A stretch of DNA of 64,000 nucleotides from Fodinibacter sp963800505 (GTDB taxonomy: Bacteria > Actinomycetota > Actinomycetes > Actinomycetales > Dermatophilaceae), in NCBI GenBank assembly GCA_963800505.1, contig CAWDBL010000009.1, positions 1 to 64,000 on the forward strand. The letters are read 5' to 3'. The notes under the pieces were generated by a model that made no database searches, was not told the origin of the DNA, and worked only from the letters and a program-made list of their open reading frames with translations. Made by a program: the position numbers and the translations under genes. Shown piece after piece: positions 1-8,416 of the stretch (the first letter of the stretch is position 1; each line of letters opens with the position of its first letter).

Positions 1-747
1 GAAGACCGGCTCCAGGGTCAGGACGACCGCTGCGGTGGTGGCGTCGACCCGACCCTGGGCCCAGGTCAGCAGCACCAGGGCCGCGCCGGTGCCGACCGCG
101 CCGAGCCCGGCCACCAACACCGCGTGCGCGGCGCTTCGGGGAACCGAGAGGGCGCAGCCCTGGAGGGCGGCCAAGGCCCAGGCGAGGGTGGCGACGGAGG
201 CGACCTGGATGAGCGCGAGCGGGAGCGTCTCACCGGGTCTGCCCCATCGTTGCAGGGCCACGAGGTGGACCGCCCACGCCAGTGCCGCCGCGAGTGTCAT
301 GAGCTCGCCGACGCCGATACCGACGCCACGCAGGGTGATCAGCGCCAGGCCGGTCGTGGCGAGCAGCACCCCGGTGACGGCGTGGCCCGACAGGCCGGCG
401 CCGCCCCAGAGCACGGCGACGACCGGTGCGAAGACGACGACGGTCCCGGTCAGGAACGCCGAGGTGACGACCGGCGTGGTCTCCAGGGCACAGGTCTGGA
501 GCAGGAAGCCCGCCGCCAGCAAGGTCCCCAGACCCAGACCGCGGATGAGCGTCGAGCGAGTGACGTTGCGGCGTGTCCCGGGCAGTGTGGCGGCAAGGGT
601 CACGGCAGCGACGGCGAAGCGCAGGGCCACCTGCTGGGCGGCGGCGACGCCCTCCAGGGCGGCGCTGCTCGCGGACAGGGCGCCTCCCCAGATCAGCGCG
701 ACGGCGACCAGTGCCGCCACCCCCCGACGGTCCCGCGTGCCGGCCAC
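1..747 (-). CDS. EamA/DMT-family transporter, partial (runs off the left edge)
   Basis: Translating the reverse strand from a GTG at 747 gives 249 open codons with no stop before base 1, so the 3' part lies outside the window. The product is a chain of hydrophobic helices with drug/metabolite-transporter features: an Ile-Trp-Gly-Gly stretch in helix 1 (IWGGALSASS), a helix containing FLLQTCALETTPVVTSAFLT, and ending at LTLEPVF, a phrase typical of the second EamA repeat. EamA proteins are inner-membrane exporters of metabolites or amino acids with ten helices; the substrate cannot be told. GAGGGA lies nine bases before the GTG. A small membrane-protein frame ends 13 bases upstream on the same strand. 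Confidence 0.85.
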   Translation of the reverse strand, partial: MAGTRDRRGVAALVAVALIWGGALSASSAALEGVAAAQQVALRFAVAAVTLAATLPGTRRNVTRSTLIRGLGLGTLLAAGFLLQTCALETTPVVTSAFLTGTVVVFAPVVAVLWGGAGLSGHAVTGVLLATTGLALITLRGVGIGVGELMTLAAALAWAVHLVALQRWGRPGETLPLALIQVASVATLAWALAALQGCALSVPRSAAHAVLVAGLGAVGTGAALVLLTWAQGRVDATTAAVVLTLEPVF

Positions 748-760
748 GTGAGCTCGTCCC

Positions 761-961
761 TCACACCACGACGTGCGGAGCCGGCGACGACGCGAACGGC
801 CGCGGTGCCCAGATCGTCTCGTGGCCGTCGCGCAGCTGGGCCGCGACGACGACGGCCAGGAGGAGCAGGCCGATGACGACGAACAGGGCGATCACCGCCT
901 GGAGGACCCAGTCGGTCGGCTGGGCGACGAGGATTCGGCGCGGGGCGAGGTGGCTGCTCAT
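761..961 (-). CDS. possible small single-pass membrane protein (66 aa)
   Basis: Short frame ending just upstream of the EamA gene. A 20-residue hydrophobic helix (AVIALFVVIGLLLLAVVVAA) follows a basic N-terminus and precedes a short polar tail, so the protein would be a single-pass membrane protein. The ATG at 961 has GGAG ten bases upstream; a second ATG at 1006 would add 15 residues. I do not recognise a family. Support is the clean hydrophobic segment, the site and the tight spacing to the next gene; coding is not certain because this DNA keeps several frames open. It is divergent from the kinase gene starting at 1070. Confidence 0.45.
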   Translation of the reverse strand: MSSHLAPRRILVAQPTDWVLQAVIALFVVIGLLLLAVVVAAQLRDGHETIWAPRPFASSPAPHVVV

Positions 962-1069
962 GCCCACCACGCTCCGCGACGTGCCGCCCACCGGGAAGCG
1001 GGCCATCACCCAACTCGGACGAGGGTTATCCCTGCAGACAGCAGACCCTCGGCGCGGGACACTCGTGAG

Positions 1070-2848
1070 GTGCGCAGTGGTCCCATCCGTACCGCCGCCC
1101 TCCTGGCCCTGCTCGCGGTGCTGACCGCCTCGGGTCTGGTGCCCACCTGCGTCGCCCTCGTGTCCGACGGCTGGGGAGCCGTGGCCACGCTGGCCGTCCA
1201 GCTCATGTTGACCTTCGCGGGCGTGCTGCTCTGGCTCGATCCCGAGAACCGCGGTCACGCTGCCCGCCTCCTCGTCGCGGGGTTCCTGGTCGGCGTCGGC
1301 ATGCTCGAGAGCTCGACGTTCGAGCAGATGTCCGGGTACTGGCTGCAGGTCGGGTGGTCGTCCCAGCTGCTCGTCATCCCGGTTCTCCTCCCCCTCCTCA
1401 TCGCCTACCCCCAACCGCACGCGGAGGGCACGGCCGCCCGGCTGCTCGTCGTCGGCGCGTGGCTGTGGGCGGCCCCTCTCAGGGTGGCGGCCGCCCTCTC
1501 CTGGAGCCCTGAGACGAGCGGGCTCGAGATTCCCGCCCGGTGGCTTGCCGTCGGTGCGGGCGAGCTGACGCGGGAGATCCAGCTCCTGTCGTTCGGCGTG
1601 CTCGTCGTGCTGGCGACCGGCCTGTGTGTCCTGGAGGGTCGCCGGTGGCGGTCCGCGCGCGGGGCTGCGCGCACGACCACGCGCCTGGTGGCCACGTCCG
1701 GGATCCTCCTCGCAGTCGGCGTGGTCCTTCGCGAGGGTGCCCGGCATGTCATCCGGGCCGGCTGGGTGGACGCCGGCGCCGACCTCCAGGCCCGGCTGGA
1801 CCTGGCCGTCGACCTGATCGCCTTCGCCGCGGTCCTGGCCCTCGTCACCGTGGCCCTGCGGTCGGCCGCCCGCCGAGGGATCGTGGTCGAGCGACTGCTC
1901 GCCGCCGCCGGCGACCCTTCGGCGGTGGAGGACGTGCTTCGAGACGAGCTGAGCGACCCGACCCTCGTCCTGGCCTTCCGGGTGGAGGATGCCTGGGTCT
2001 CGGCGCGAGGCGGCCCGCCCCCCGGGGGCGGTGCCGGCGCAGGACGGGTGAAGCGCGTCCTCCTGGACACGGACGCCCGGCCGGTCGCACTCCTCGACGC
2101 GGACGAGCAGGTGGGACTGGACCCGGCCCAGCTCCGGGTCACCCTGGCCGCGGCGACCCTGGTCCTGCAGAACACCCGGCTGGCCGCCGAGCGCTCAGCA
2201 CACCTCGCGGAGCTGGCGGCCTCGCGCGCGCGCATCGTCCAGGCCGGGGTCGAGCAGCGCCGACGGCTCGAACGCGACCTGCACGACGGAGCACAACAGA
2301 GCCTCCTCGCGGTGGCCACCACCCTGTCCCGGGCGTCGCTCACCGACGGGGAGGGAAGCCTGCGCACCGTCGTGGACGACGCCCGGGCCCAGCTCACCGC
2401 CGCGCTGGCCGAGCTGCGGTCCCTGGCGCGCGGCATCCACCCCGCGGCCCTGAGCCAGGGCGGCCTCCCCGGGGGCCTGGCCGGATTGGCCCCGGGTGTG
2501 GAGGACGTCGAGGTACGGCTGGGACCCGAGATCGCCGCGGGCACACCGCTGGTGCCGGCCGCGGAGTCCACCGCCTACTTCGTCGCCGCCGAGGCCCTGG
2601 CCAACGCGCTGCGACACGCCGCGGGCAGCGCGGTCACGATCGAGGCCGACCTCCAGGACGCGGCCCTGGTGGTCACCGTCCTCGACCACGGCCCCGGTGG
2701 AGCCGTCGCACGCCCCGGTGGTGGACTGGCCGGGCTCGCCGACCGGGTCAGGGCTCTGGGCGGGACCCTCGAGGTCGACAGCCCGACCGGGGCGGGAACG
2801 CGGGTGCGAGCCAGGCTGCCCGAGGCGTTGGCGGCGGCCACCCCATGA
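1070..2848 (+). CDS. two-component sensor histidine kinase, NarL/HisKA_3 class (pair 1)
   Basis: A 592-residue membrane sensor kinase. Several N-terminal helices (about residues 1-270) carry the unknown sensing function, followed by a cytoplasmic linker and the HisKA_3 phosphoacceptor motif RRRLERDLHDGAQQ with the histidine near residue 405, then an HATPase_c domain with the N-box AAEALANALRHA and a GGGLAGLADRVRALGG G-box. It would autophosphorylate and pass phosphate to the regulator encoded next, whose ATG overlaps this stop (ATGA). The GTG at 1070 was chosen because hydrophobic sequence starts right after it and no in-frame start with a better site is seen; the frame remains open upstream without protein-like sequence. 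The signal and target are unknown. Confidence 0.87.
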   Translation: MRSGPIRTAALLALLAVLTASGLVPTCVALVSDGWGAVATLAVQLMLTFAGVLLWLDPENRGHAARLLVAGFLVGVGMLESSTFEQMSGYWLQVGWSSQLLVIPVLLPLLIAYPQPHAEGTAARLLVVGAWLWAAPLRVAAALSWSPETSGLEIPARWLAVGAGELTREIQLLSFGVLVVLATGLCVLEGRRWRSARGAARTTTRLVATSGILLAVGVVLREGARHVIRAGWVDAGADLQARLDLAVDLIAFAAVLALVTVALRSAARRGIVVERLLAAAGDPSAVEDVLRDELSDPTLVLAFRVEDAWVSARGGPPPGGGAGAGRVKRVLLDTDARPVALLDADEQVGLDPAQLRVTLAAATLVLQNTRLAAERSAHLAELAASRARIVQAGVEQRRRLERDLHDGAQQSLLAVATTLSRASLTDGEGSLRTVVDDARAQLTAALAELRSLARGIHPAALSQGGLPGGLAGLAPGVEDVEVRLGPEIAAGTPLVPAAESTAYFVAAEALANALRHAAGSAVTIEADLQDAALVVTVLDHGPGGAVARPGGGLAGLADRVRALGGTLEVDSPTGAGTRVRARLPEALAAATP

Positions 2849-3555
2849 CGACACCGCACCGGTCCGGTCCCGATACCGAGCGGATGCCGCCCCTCTCAGT
2901 GGTGCTCGCGGACGACTCCGGAATCTTCCGGCAGGGACTGGCCTCGCTCCTGGCGGCTGCCGGGGTCACCGTCACCGCATCGGTGGCCTCCGTCGAGCAC
3001 CTGGTGGCGGCGGTGTCCCGCAACCAACCGGACATCGCCGTCGTCGACGTCCGGATGCCACCGACGAACACCGACGAGGGCATCCGGGCCGCTGCCCAGC
3101 TGCACGCAGCGTTCCCGGGGATGGGAGTGCTCGTCCTGTCGACGTACGTCGAGGCGCGCTGGGTGACGCACCTGCTGGACGCCGTGCCCGAAGGCGTCGG
3201 CTACCTGCTCAAGGACCGGGTCGAGGACGTCGCCGCACTCCTGGGCGTCATGCGACGGATCGCCGCGGGCGGGATCGCCCTCGACCCCGAGGTCGTCACC
3301 GTGCTGATGTCCGCCCGCCGCCATGCCCACCCCCTCGCCCGGCTCACCCAGCGCGAGCGGGAGGTGCTGACGCTCATCGCCGAAGGACAGTCGAACGCGG
3401 GGATCGCCGACACCCTGTCCCTCTCGGTCAAGACGGTGGAGGGCCACGTCGCATCGATCTTCCGCGCCCTGGACCTGGACAGCACCACCAGCGACAACCG
3501 CCGGGTCAAGGCAGCCCTGGCCTTCCTGGCCGCCCGAGGGCCCGTCGTGCCCTGA
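2845..3555 (+). CDS. NarL/FixJ-family response regulator (pair 1)
   Basis: A 236-residue regulator with an N-terminal receiver and a C-terminal LuxR-type helix-turn-helix. The acidic pocket is LADD near residues 21-24, the phosphoacceptor is Asp68 in VVDVRMPP, and the switch lysine sits in GYLLKDRV. The DNA-binding part begins at LTQREREVLTLIAEGQSN and has the usual SVKTVEGHV recognition helix. The start overlaps the kinase stop by four bases, so the two are translationally coupled and are cognate partners. The closest relative in the window is the regulator at 6462-7139; both have the MPPT insert after the phosphorylation site. Target genes are not evident; the lipoprotein gene at 3599-4495 is a possible one (inference). 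Confidence 0.93.
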   Translation: MTTPHRSGPDTERMPPLSVVLADDSGIFRQGLASLLAAAGVTVTASVASVEHLVAAVSRNQPDIAVVDVRMPPTNTDEGIRAAAQLHAAFPGMGVLVLSTYVEARWVTHLLDAVPEGVGYLLKDRVEDVAALLGVMRRIAAGGIALDPEVVTVLMSARRHAHPLARLTQREREVLTLIAEGQSNAGIADTLSLSVKTVEGHVASIFRALDLDSTTSDNRRVKAALAFLAARGPVVP

Positions 3556-3598
3556 GGTTCTCGGCCCCTGGTCGGCGTCCTACTGCGTGCTGCGACCA

Positions 3599-4495
3599 TC
3601 AGGACCACGTGGCCGGGTAGGCCGGCACCGGCAGATCCAGGGGGTGCACCCTGCCGTCGCCGGTCCGCAGCGCGATGTGGAGCACACCCCCTTCGCCCAT
3701 CGCGTCGACCCCGCCGACCAGGGCGGTGACCGGACTGGTCTGGGCAGGGGGGAGGCCCTGCAGGACCGCGTCGACCAGCGGGTGAACGCCTCCCGACGGG
3801 GTCTCGAGCCACGCCATGGACGTGCCGCCATCGGGCAGCGTCAGCTCGGCCGGCTCCAGTGGGGCGTCCGAGTCGTTGGTCACCTCGAAGTCGACCGCCA
3901 GAGCGCCGTCCAGGTTCTTCGGGCACCCGGGGTCCGTTCCCTCGAGGCAGGTCACGTCGACGAACACACCGACGACACGGCCGGTGACCGGCGTCGTCCC
4001 GGCGCTGTCGTCGGCCGCCGGGGTGACCCACCGTCCGATCGGGAACTCGTTGCGGGTGAACGAGTCCAACATCCACTCGTCGCCGTCCGCCCGGAAGGTC
4101 AGGTCGGTGAGCGCCCGGACCGGTGGACCCTCCGGGTCACCCCAGGTCACCGGTCCGGCGAACGTGGCGGAGGTGGTGTCGACGGTGGCCCGTCCGGGAT
4201 CGGCGTGGGCATGCGGGAACACCGTGTCCGCGGCCTCGCCCGAGGCCCGCAGCAGGTGGTCGGTGTGGGCGAAGAATGCCGCCGCAGGCCCGGTCGACAG
4301 GTCGCGGAGCCCGGCCGGGTCACCGGCCACGAACCCGTCGGCGACCTTGTCGAAGGCAGCGCGGGCCGTCGTCGCAGCCTGGCCGCTGGGCGACTCGGAC
4401 GGTTCTCTCCCGGCATCCGCACAGCCGACGAGGAGCAGCACGAGGGCGATCGGCGCCCAGCTGTGACTGGCTCGGTACTGATGAGTGATGGTCAT
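3599..4495 (-). CDS. putative lipoprotein of unknown function
   Basis: A 298-residue exported protein. After the ATG at 4495 there is a signal peptide ending in a lipobox (LLVGC, Cys25), then a Ser/Pro/Ala-rich tether and a soluble domain without a family I recognise. The start is fixed by AGGAGG seven bases upstream; a longer frame to 4519 lacks a better site. The mature part alternates beta-strand-like segments and includes a C-x9-C-type pair (TCLEGTDPGCP), suggesting an immunoglobulin-like or NTF2-like fold, which is a guess. It lies on the opposite strand between two kinase/regulator pairs, so it may be an extracytoplasmic partner or a target of one of them (inference). Confidence 0.8.
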   Translation of the reverse strand: MTITHQYRASHSWAPIALVLLLVGCADAGREPSESPSGQAATTARAAFDKVADGFVAGDPAGLRDLSTGPAAAFFAHTDHLLRASGEAADTVFPHAHADPGRATVDTTSATFAGPVTWGDPEGPPVRALTDLTFRADGDEWMLDSFTRNEFPIGRWVTPAADDSAGTTPVTGRVVGVFVDVTCLEGTDPGCPKNLDGALAVDFEVTNDSDAPLEPAELTLPDGGTSMAWLETPSGGVHPLVDAVLQGLPPAQTSPVTALVGGVDAMGEGGVLHIALRTGDGRVHPLDLPVPAYPATWS

Positions 4496-4710
4496 GTCGC
4501 GCCTCCTGGTCACCCTCAAGACAACCGCTCACGGCGGTGGAGGACATCGAGGATGACCCTGCACTTTCCGGGCACTGCATAGGGGTCAGCCCCCACCTCG
4601 GGCCACGAGCGGGCGGTCGTCCGTCCACTGTCTCCCCGAGCGCAGGATCCGGCCAGCGATTGGGGGCTGTCCCTCTGGCAGTCCCGCGCCGACTGCACGA
4701 GCATGGCCGG

Positions 4711-6465
4711 ATGGCGAGTGCAGCTGCCGGGACCGCGAGGTGGGCGATGGCGCCGCGAGCCCAGGTGGTCATCCTGGCCACCGGGGCGCTGGTCGGCGTC
4801 GCGATGGCCGTCGTCACGGCCCGCAACCTGCCGGTCCCACCCCCGGCCTACGACGTGGTCCCGGTGCTCTTCGCCGGCGGGGTCGCGGTCCTGGCCGGCG
4901 TCCTCGTGGGCCGCTGGCGACCGGGCAACCCGAGCGCCTGGCTGCTGGTCGCGATGGGACTGGTCACGATGCTCGCGCTCCTGGCGTTCTCCAACCACGC
5001 GCTGCCGTTCACCGTGGGCGGCCTGTTGGCAGGGACCCAGATCGCCGTGGCGCTCCAGCTGCTCCTGGCACTGCCCGATGGCCACCTGGAGACCGGGCTC
5101 GACCGCTCGCTGGTCGCCCTCGTCTACGGCACCACCGTCGCGTCGAAGGTGCTGCCGAACCTCTTCCTCGACTGCACCAACCCGTTCGGATGGGGCTGCC
5201 CGGGAAACGCCCTGCTGGTCCGCGACGACCCCGACCTCGTGGTGCTGCTGGACCGGGTGGTGGGCGTGGTCGGGGCCGGCGTGGTGGCCGTGGTCGGGCA
5301 GCAGATGTTCGTCCGGTGGTGGCGAGCGGGGCCGACCCGCCGCAGGGTGCTGGCCGCGCCGTACCTGGCGGCGGTGCCGGTGCTGGTCATGACGGTGGTG
5401 GGGCTCCTCCGGCCGGTGGAGCGCTTCGGCGCGGTTGCCGTGCTGCTCGAGCCGCTGCTGCTCAGCCTGCTGCCGGTCGGAGTGCTGCTCGGGATCCTCC
5501 GCAGCCAGGCGCGCTCGGGCGTGGTGGGGTCGCTGGTGACCGCGGTCGAGCCGCACACGACGGCAGCGCGCGATCGCCTCGAGCCGCTGCTGGCCGCGGC
5601 ACTCGGCGACCCGTCGGCACAGCTGCTCTCGCTCGAGGAGGCCTCGGCGACGCAGGCCGACGGTCGGGCACGCACCGCGGTCGCCGCGGCGGGGCGCACG
5701 CTGGCGGTGCTCGAGCACGATCCCGAGCTCGTCTCGGAGCCGGAGGTGCTGGCCGCGGTGCTCGCCACGGCGAGCCTGGCCCTGGAGAAGGAGCGCCTCG
5801 GCGCGCTGGCACGTGCTCAGCTGGCCGAGGTCGCCGAGTCACGGCACCGCCTGGCGGCCGCCCAGGTGGAGGAGCGTCGTCGGCTCGAACGCGACCTCCA
5901 CGACGGCGCCCAGCAGCGACTGGTCACGGTGCGTTTGCTGCTGGCGCTGGCCGAGGAGCAGGAACCGGGCAGCGACCTCGTCAGGCAGGCCACGGCCCTG
6001 GTGCAGGAGACGATGGCCGAGCTGCGGGACCTGGCACGCGGCGTGCACCCGAGCGTGGTCACCGAGCAGGGCCTCGAGGGCGCGGTGGACGCCCTCGCCG
6101 AACGAGCGCCCCTGCCCGTGGAGGTCCGCGGCGAGGTGCCCCGGCTCACCGAGCTCGTCGAGGTGACGGCGTACTTCGTCGTCGCCGAGGCCCTGGCGAA
6201 CGTGGCGAAGCATGCGGGGGCCACGCATGCGACGGTGGGGCTGGAGCTGCCCGACGACCGGCTCGTCGTGACCGTCCGCGACGACGGCCGCGGCGGGGCC
6301 GACTTCGCGCGGGGCACGGGGCTGGCCGGGCTCCGCGACCGGGTCGAGGCCGCCGGCGGGAACCTCGAGCTGCGCTCACCCCGCGGGGGCGGGACCACCC
6401 TGGTCACCCGGCTGCCCGCGCACGTGCGGTTGCCGGACCCACCCGCGGGTGGGGGCCCACGATGA
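4711..6465 (+). CDS. two-component sensor histidine kinase, NarL/HisKA_3 class (pair 2)
   Basis: A 584-residue sensor kinase with N-terminal membrane helices up to about residue 270, a signalling linker, the phosphoacceptor motif RRRLERDLHDGAQQ (His near residue 397) and an HATPase_c domain with AEALANVAKHA and GTGLAGLRDRVEAAGG. The phosphoacceptor motif is identical to that of the kinase at 1070-2848, so the pair arose by duplication or shares a subfamily. I chose the ATG at 4711 because the first helix follows shortly; the open frame upstream to 4537 is not protein-like and runs back over the lipoprotein promoter region. The stop overlaps the next ATG (ATGA). The stimulus is unknown. Confidence 0.88.
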   Translation: MASAAAGTARWAMAPRAQVVILATGALVGVAMAVVTARNLPVPPPAYDVVPVLFAGGVAVLAGVLVGRWRPGNPSAWLLVAMGLVTMLALLAFSNHALPFTVGGLLAGTQIAVALQLLLALPDGHLETGLDRSLVALVYGTTVASKVLPNLFLDCTNPFGWGCPGNALLVRDDPDLVVLLDRVVGVVGAGVVAVVGQQMFVRWWRAGPTRRRVLAAPYLAAVPVLVMTVVGLLRPVERFGAVAVLLEPLLLSLLPVGVLLGILRSQARSGVVGSLVTAVEPHTTAARDRLEPLLAAALGDPSAQLLSLEEASATQADGRARTAVAAAGRTLAVLEHDPELVSEPEVLAAVLATASLALEKERLGALARAQLAEVAESRHRLAAAQVEERRRLERDLHDGAQQRLVTVRLLLALAEEQEPGSDLVRQATALVQETMAELRDLARGVHPSVVTEQGLEGAVDALAERAPLPVEVRGEVPRLTELVEVTAYFVVAEALANVAKHAGATHATVGLELPDDRLVVTVRDDGRGGADFARGTGLAGLRDRVEAAGGNLELRSPRGGGTTLVTRLPAHVRLPDPPAGGGPR

Positions 6466-7139
6466 GCGGGCCGCGGGTGGTGCTCGCCGACGACGTCGTC
6501 CTGCTCCGTGTCGGCCTTGCGCGGCTGCTCACCGATGCGGGGCTCACGGTGGTGGGTGAGGCCGGTGACGGCGACGAGCTCGTGGCCCTGGTCGACCACA
6601 CCGACCCCGACGTGGTCGTGGTCGACGTCCGGATGCCGCCGACGCACACCACCGAGGGCCTCGACGCAGCGCGCCGGATGCGCGAGAAGCACCCCCGTCT
6701 GGGCATCCTGATCCTGTCCCACCACCTGGAGACCCGCAACGCACTCGAGCTGATCCAGGGGTCGACCGGTGGCATCGGCTACCTGCTCAAGGACCGCGTC
6801 GGAGACCCGCGCTCGTTCGTCTCGGCCGTCCGCGACGTGGCCGCGGGAGGGACGGTGATCGACCCCCACGTGGTCGCCGCCCTGCTCGGACGACGCCGCC
6901 GGGTCGACCCGCTCGAGTCGCTCACTCCCCGGGAACGCGACGTCCTGGCCTCGATGGCCGAGGGGCGCTCGAACATGGCGATCGCCGACCACCTCACGCT
7001 GAGCCCCAAGACGGTGGAGAAGCACATCTCGTCGGTGTTCGGCAAGCTCGGCCTCGCCGACGAGCCCGTCCGTCACCGCCGGGTCGCGGCCGTCCTGTCC
7101 TACCTGCGTACCGTGGACGGCGAACGGTCAGGTCCGTAG
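6462..7139 (+). CDS. NarL/FixJ-family response regulator (pair 2)
   Basis: A 225-residue response regulator: receiver domain with LADD at residues 8-11, phosphoacceptor Asp55 in VVDVRMPPT, switch lysine in GYLLKDRV, then a LuxR-type helix-turn-helix starting at LTPRERDVLASMAEGRSN with recognition helix SPKTVEKHI. It overlaps the kinase gene by four bases and is its cognate partner. It is a clear paralogue of the 2845-3555 regulator, so cross-talk is possible unless specificity residues have diverged. Its 3' end overlaps a small minus-strand frame (7100-7282) if that frame is real. Confidence 0.93.
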   Translation: MSGPRVVLADDVVLLRVGLARLLTDAGLTVVGEAGDGDELVALVDHTDPDVVVVDVRMPPTHTTEGLDAARRMREKHPRLGILILSHHLETRNALELIQGSTGGIGYLLKDRVGDPRSFVSAVRDVAAGGTVIDPHVVAALLGRRRRVDPLESLTPRERDVLASMAEGRSNMAIADHLTLSPKTVEKHISSVFGKLGLADEPVRHRRVAAVLSYLRTVDGERSGP

Positions 7140-7282
7140 CCCGAGCGCCGCCCGCGTGCCGCGGACGCGCGGCGCCGCCGGGCGCCCCAACGGACCGCCT
7201 CGCTGACAGCCGCAACCGCCGTCACCGACAGGGTCAGGGCAGCCAGGGCCAGGTCGGCCCTGTCGTGGTCACGGATGCGCAT
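7100..7282 (-). CDS. possible small membrane protein (60 aa)
   Basis: A minus-strand frame with a well placed AGGAG six bases before its ATG. The product has one hydrophobic segment (LALAALTLSVTAVAAVSEAV) followed by a strongly basic tail rich in Arg. Its 3' end overlaps the end of the response-regulator gene by 40 bases. No family is recognised. It could be a genuine small membrane protein or a chance frame; the ribosome-binding site and the clean helix favour a gene, the overlap and the low-complexity Arg tail argue against it. Confidence 0.4.
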   Translation of the reverse strand: MRIRDHDRADLALAALTLSVTAVAAVSEAVRWGARRRRASAARGRRSGYGPDRSPSTVRR

Positions 7283-7363
7283 ACCCGACTCCTGCCCGGT
7301 GTCGGGCTCCCTACACGTGCCCAGCCCGGCCCAGCGCCGGCACGGCGCCAACCCAGCGACGGC

Positions 7364-8416
7364 TCAGCGCCGGCGGGCCTCGCCGTGCGAGGAGTCGGAC
7401 ACCTCACCGACCAGCTCCTCGATGACGTCCTCGAGGAAGACCACGCCCACCACCTGGCCGTCGTCGGCGACGACCCGGGCCAGGTGCGACCCGGTGAGCT
7501 GCATGGTCTGCAGCACCGACTCCACCTCGTCGTCGCGGCGCACGTTCGCCATCCGGCGCACCCGCTTGGCGGGCACCGGCTGCAGCCGCTCGACCTCGTC
7601 GGCGTACAGCACGTCCTTGAGGTGGAGGTACCCCCCGAGGTCGCCGTCGTCGTCGAGCACCGGGTAGCGCGAGTAGCCGTGCCGGGCGACGAGCCGCTCG
7701 ATGTCGAGCGGGGTCGCGTCGCCGGTGACGGTGACCAGCCCGGCGAGCGGCACGCCCACGTCGGCGGCATCCTTGTCGCTGAACTCCAGTGCGGCGCCGA
7801 GCCGCTCGTAGTGCTCGTCCTCGACCAGGCCCTCCTCGCGCGACTCGTCGAGGATGTGCGCGACCTCCTCCGCGGTGAACGCCGACGACACCTCGTCCTT
7901 GGGCTCGACCCCGAAGAGCCGGATGCCGGCCTTCGCCAGCCAGTCCATCGCCGAGATGACCGGCGCCAGCACGCGCGAGACCATCACCAGCGCCGGCACC
8001 AGGGCCACCGCGGAGCGCTCCGGTCGCGCGATGGAGATGTTCTTGGGGATCATCTCGCCGTAGACGACGTGCAGGAAGACGACGATGGCGAGCGCGATCA
8101 CCAGCGCCACGGCATCCGCGACGCCCTCGGAGACACCGAGCCGCTCGGTGACCGGCACCAGTGCGTGGTGCAGCGCGGCCTCCGACACCGCACCCAGCAG
8201 CACCGAGCAGACCGTGATGCCGAGCTGGGCGGTGGCCAGCAGCAGCCCCGTGCGGTGCATCGCGTCGAGCGCCACCTTGGCACGCTTGCTGCCCGCGTCG
8301 GCGAGCGGCTCGAGCTGGCTGCGCCGGGCCGACATGGCGGCGAACTCGGCACCGACGAAGAAGGCGTTGGCGCCGAGCAGCACGAGCGTGACGAGCACGA
8401 CGAACCAGCCGCTCAC
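7364..8416 (-). CDS. CNNM/HlyC-CorC family membrane protein with CBS pair
   Basis: A 350-residue member of the DUF21/CNNM family (often called hemolysin family). The N-terminal DUF21 domain has four hydrophobic segments and the signatures GAEFAAMSARRSQLE and GEMIPKNISIARPE. Residues of about 200-330 form two CBS motifs (AGLVTVTGDATPLDIERLV and VVGVVFLEDVIEELVGEV). Bacterial CNNM relatives are linked to Mg2+/Co2+ efflux; CBS pairs bind nucleotides. It lacks the C-terminal CorC_HlyC domain that its neighbour carries. The GTG start overlaps the stop of the upstream gene by four bases (GTGA), so the two are made together, probably as a heteromeric transporter (inference). Confidence 0.9.
   Translation of the reverse strand: MSGWFVVLVTLVLLGANAFFVGAEFAAMSARRSQLEPLADAGSKRAKVALDAMHRTGLLLATAQLGITVCSVLLGAVSEAALHHALVPVTERLGVSEGVADAVALVIALAIVVFLHVVYGEMIPKNISIARPERSAVALVPALVMVSRVLAPVISAMDWLAKAGIRLFGVEPKDEVSSAFTAEEVAHILDESREEGLVEDEHYERLGAALEFSDKDAADVGVPLAGLVTVTGDATPLDIERLVARHGYSRYPVLDDDGDLGGYLHLKDVLYADEVERLQPVPAKRVRRMANVRRDDEVESVLQTMQLTGSHLARVVADDGQVVGVVFLEDVIEELVGEVSDSSHGEARRR

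Noticed and set aside
693..1013. 106-codon minus-strand frame between the EamA and kinase genes
   Set aside because: Arg/Pro-rich, with no helix or domain; it crosses the better-supported small membrane protein and EamA starts in another frame.
4740..7139. 799-codon plus-strand frame through the second kinase gene
   Set aside because: Its first part is Arg/Gly/Pro-rich shadow sequence; only the end, from 6462, is the real response regulator.
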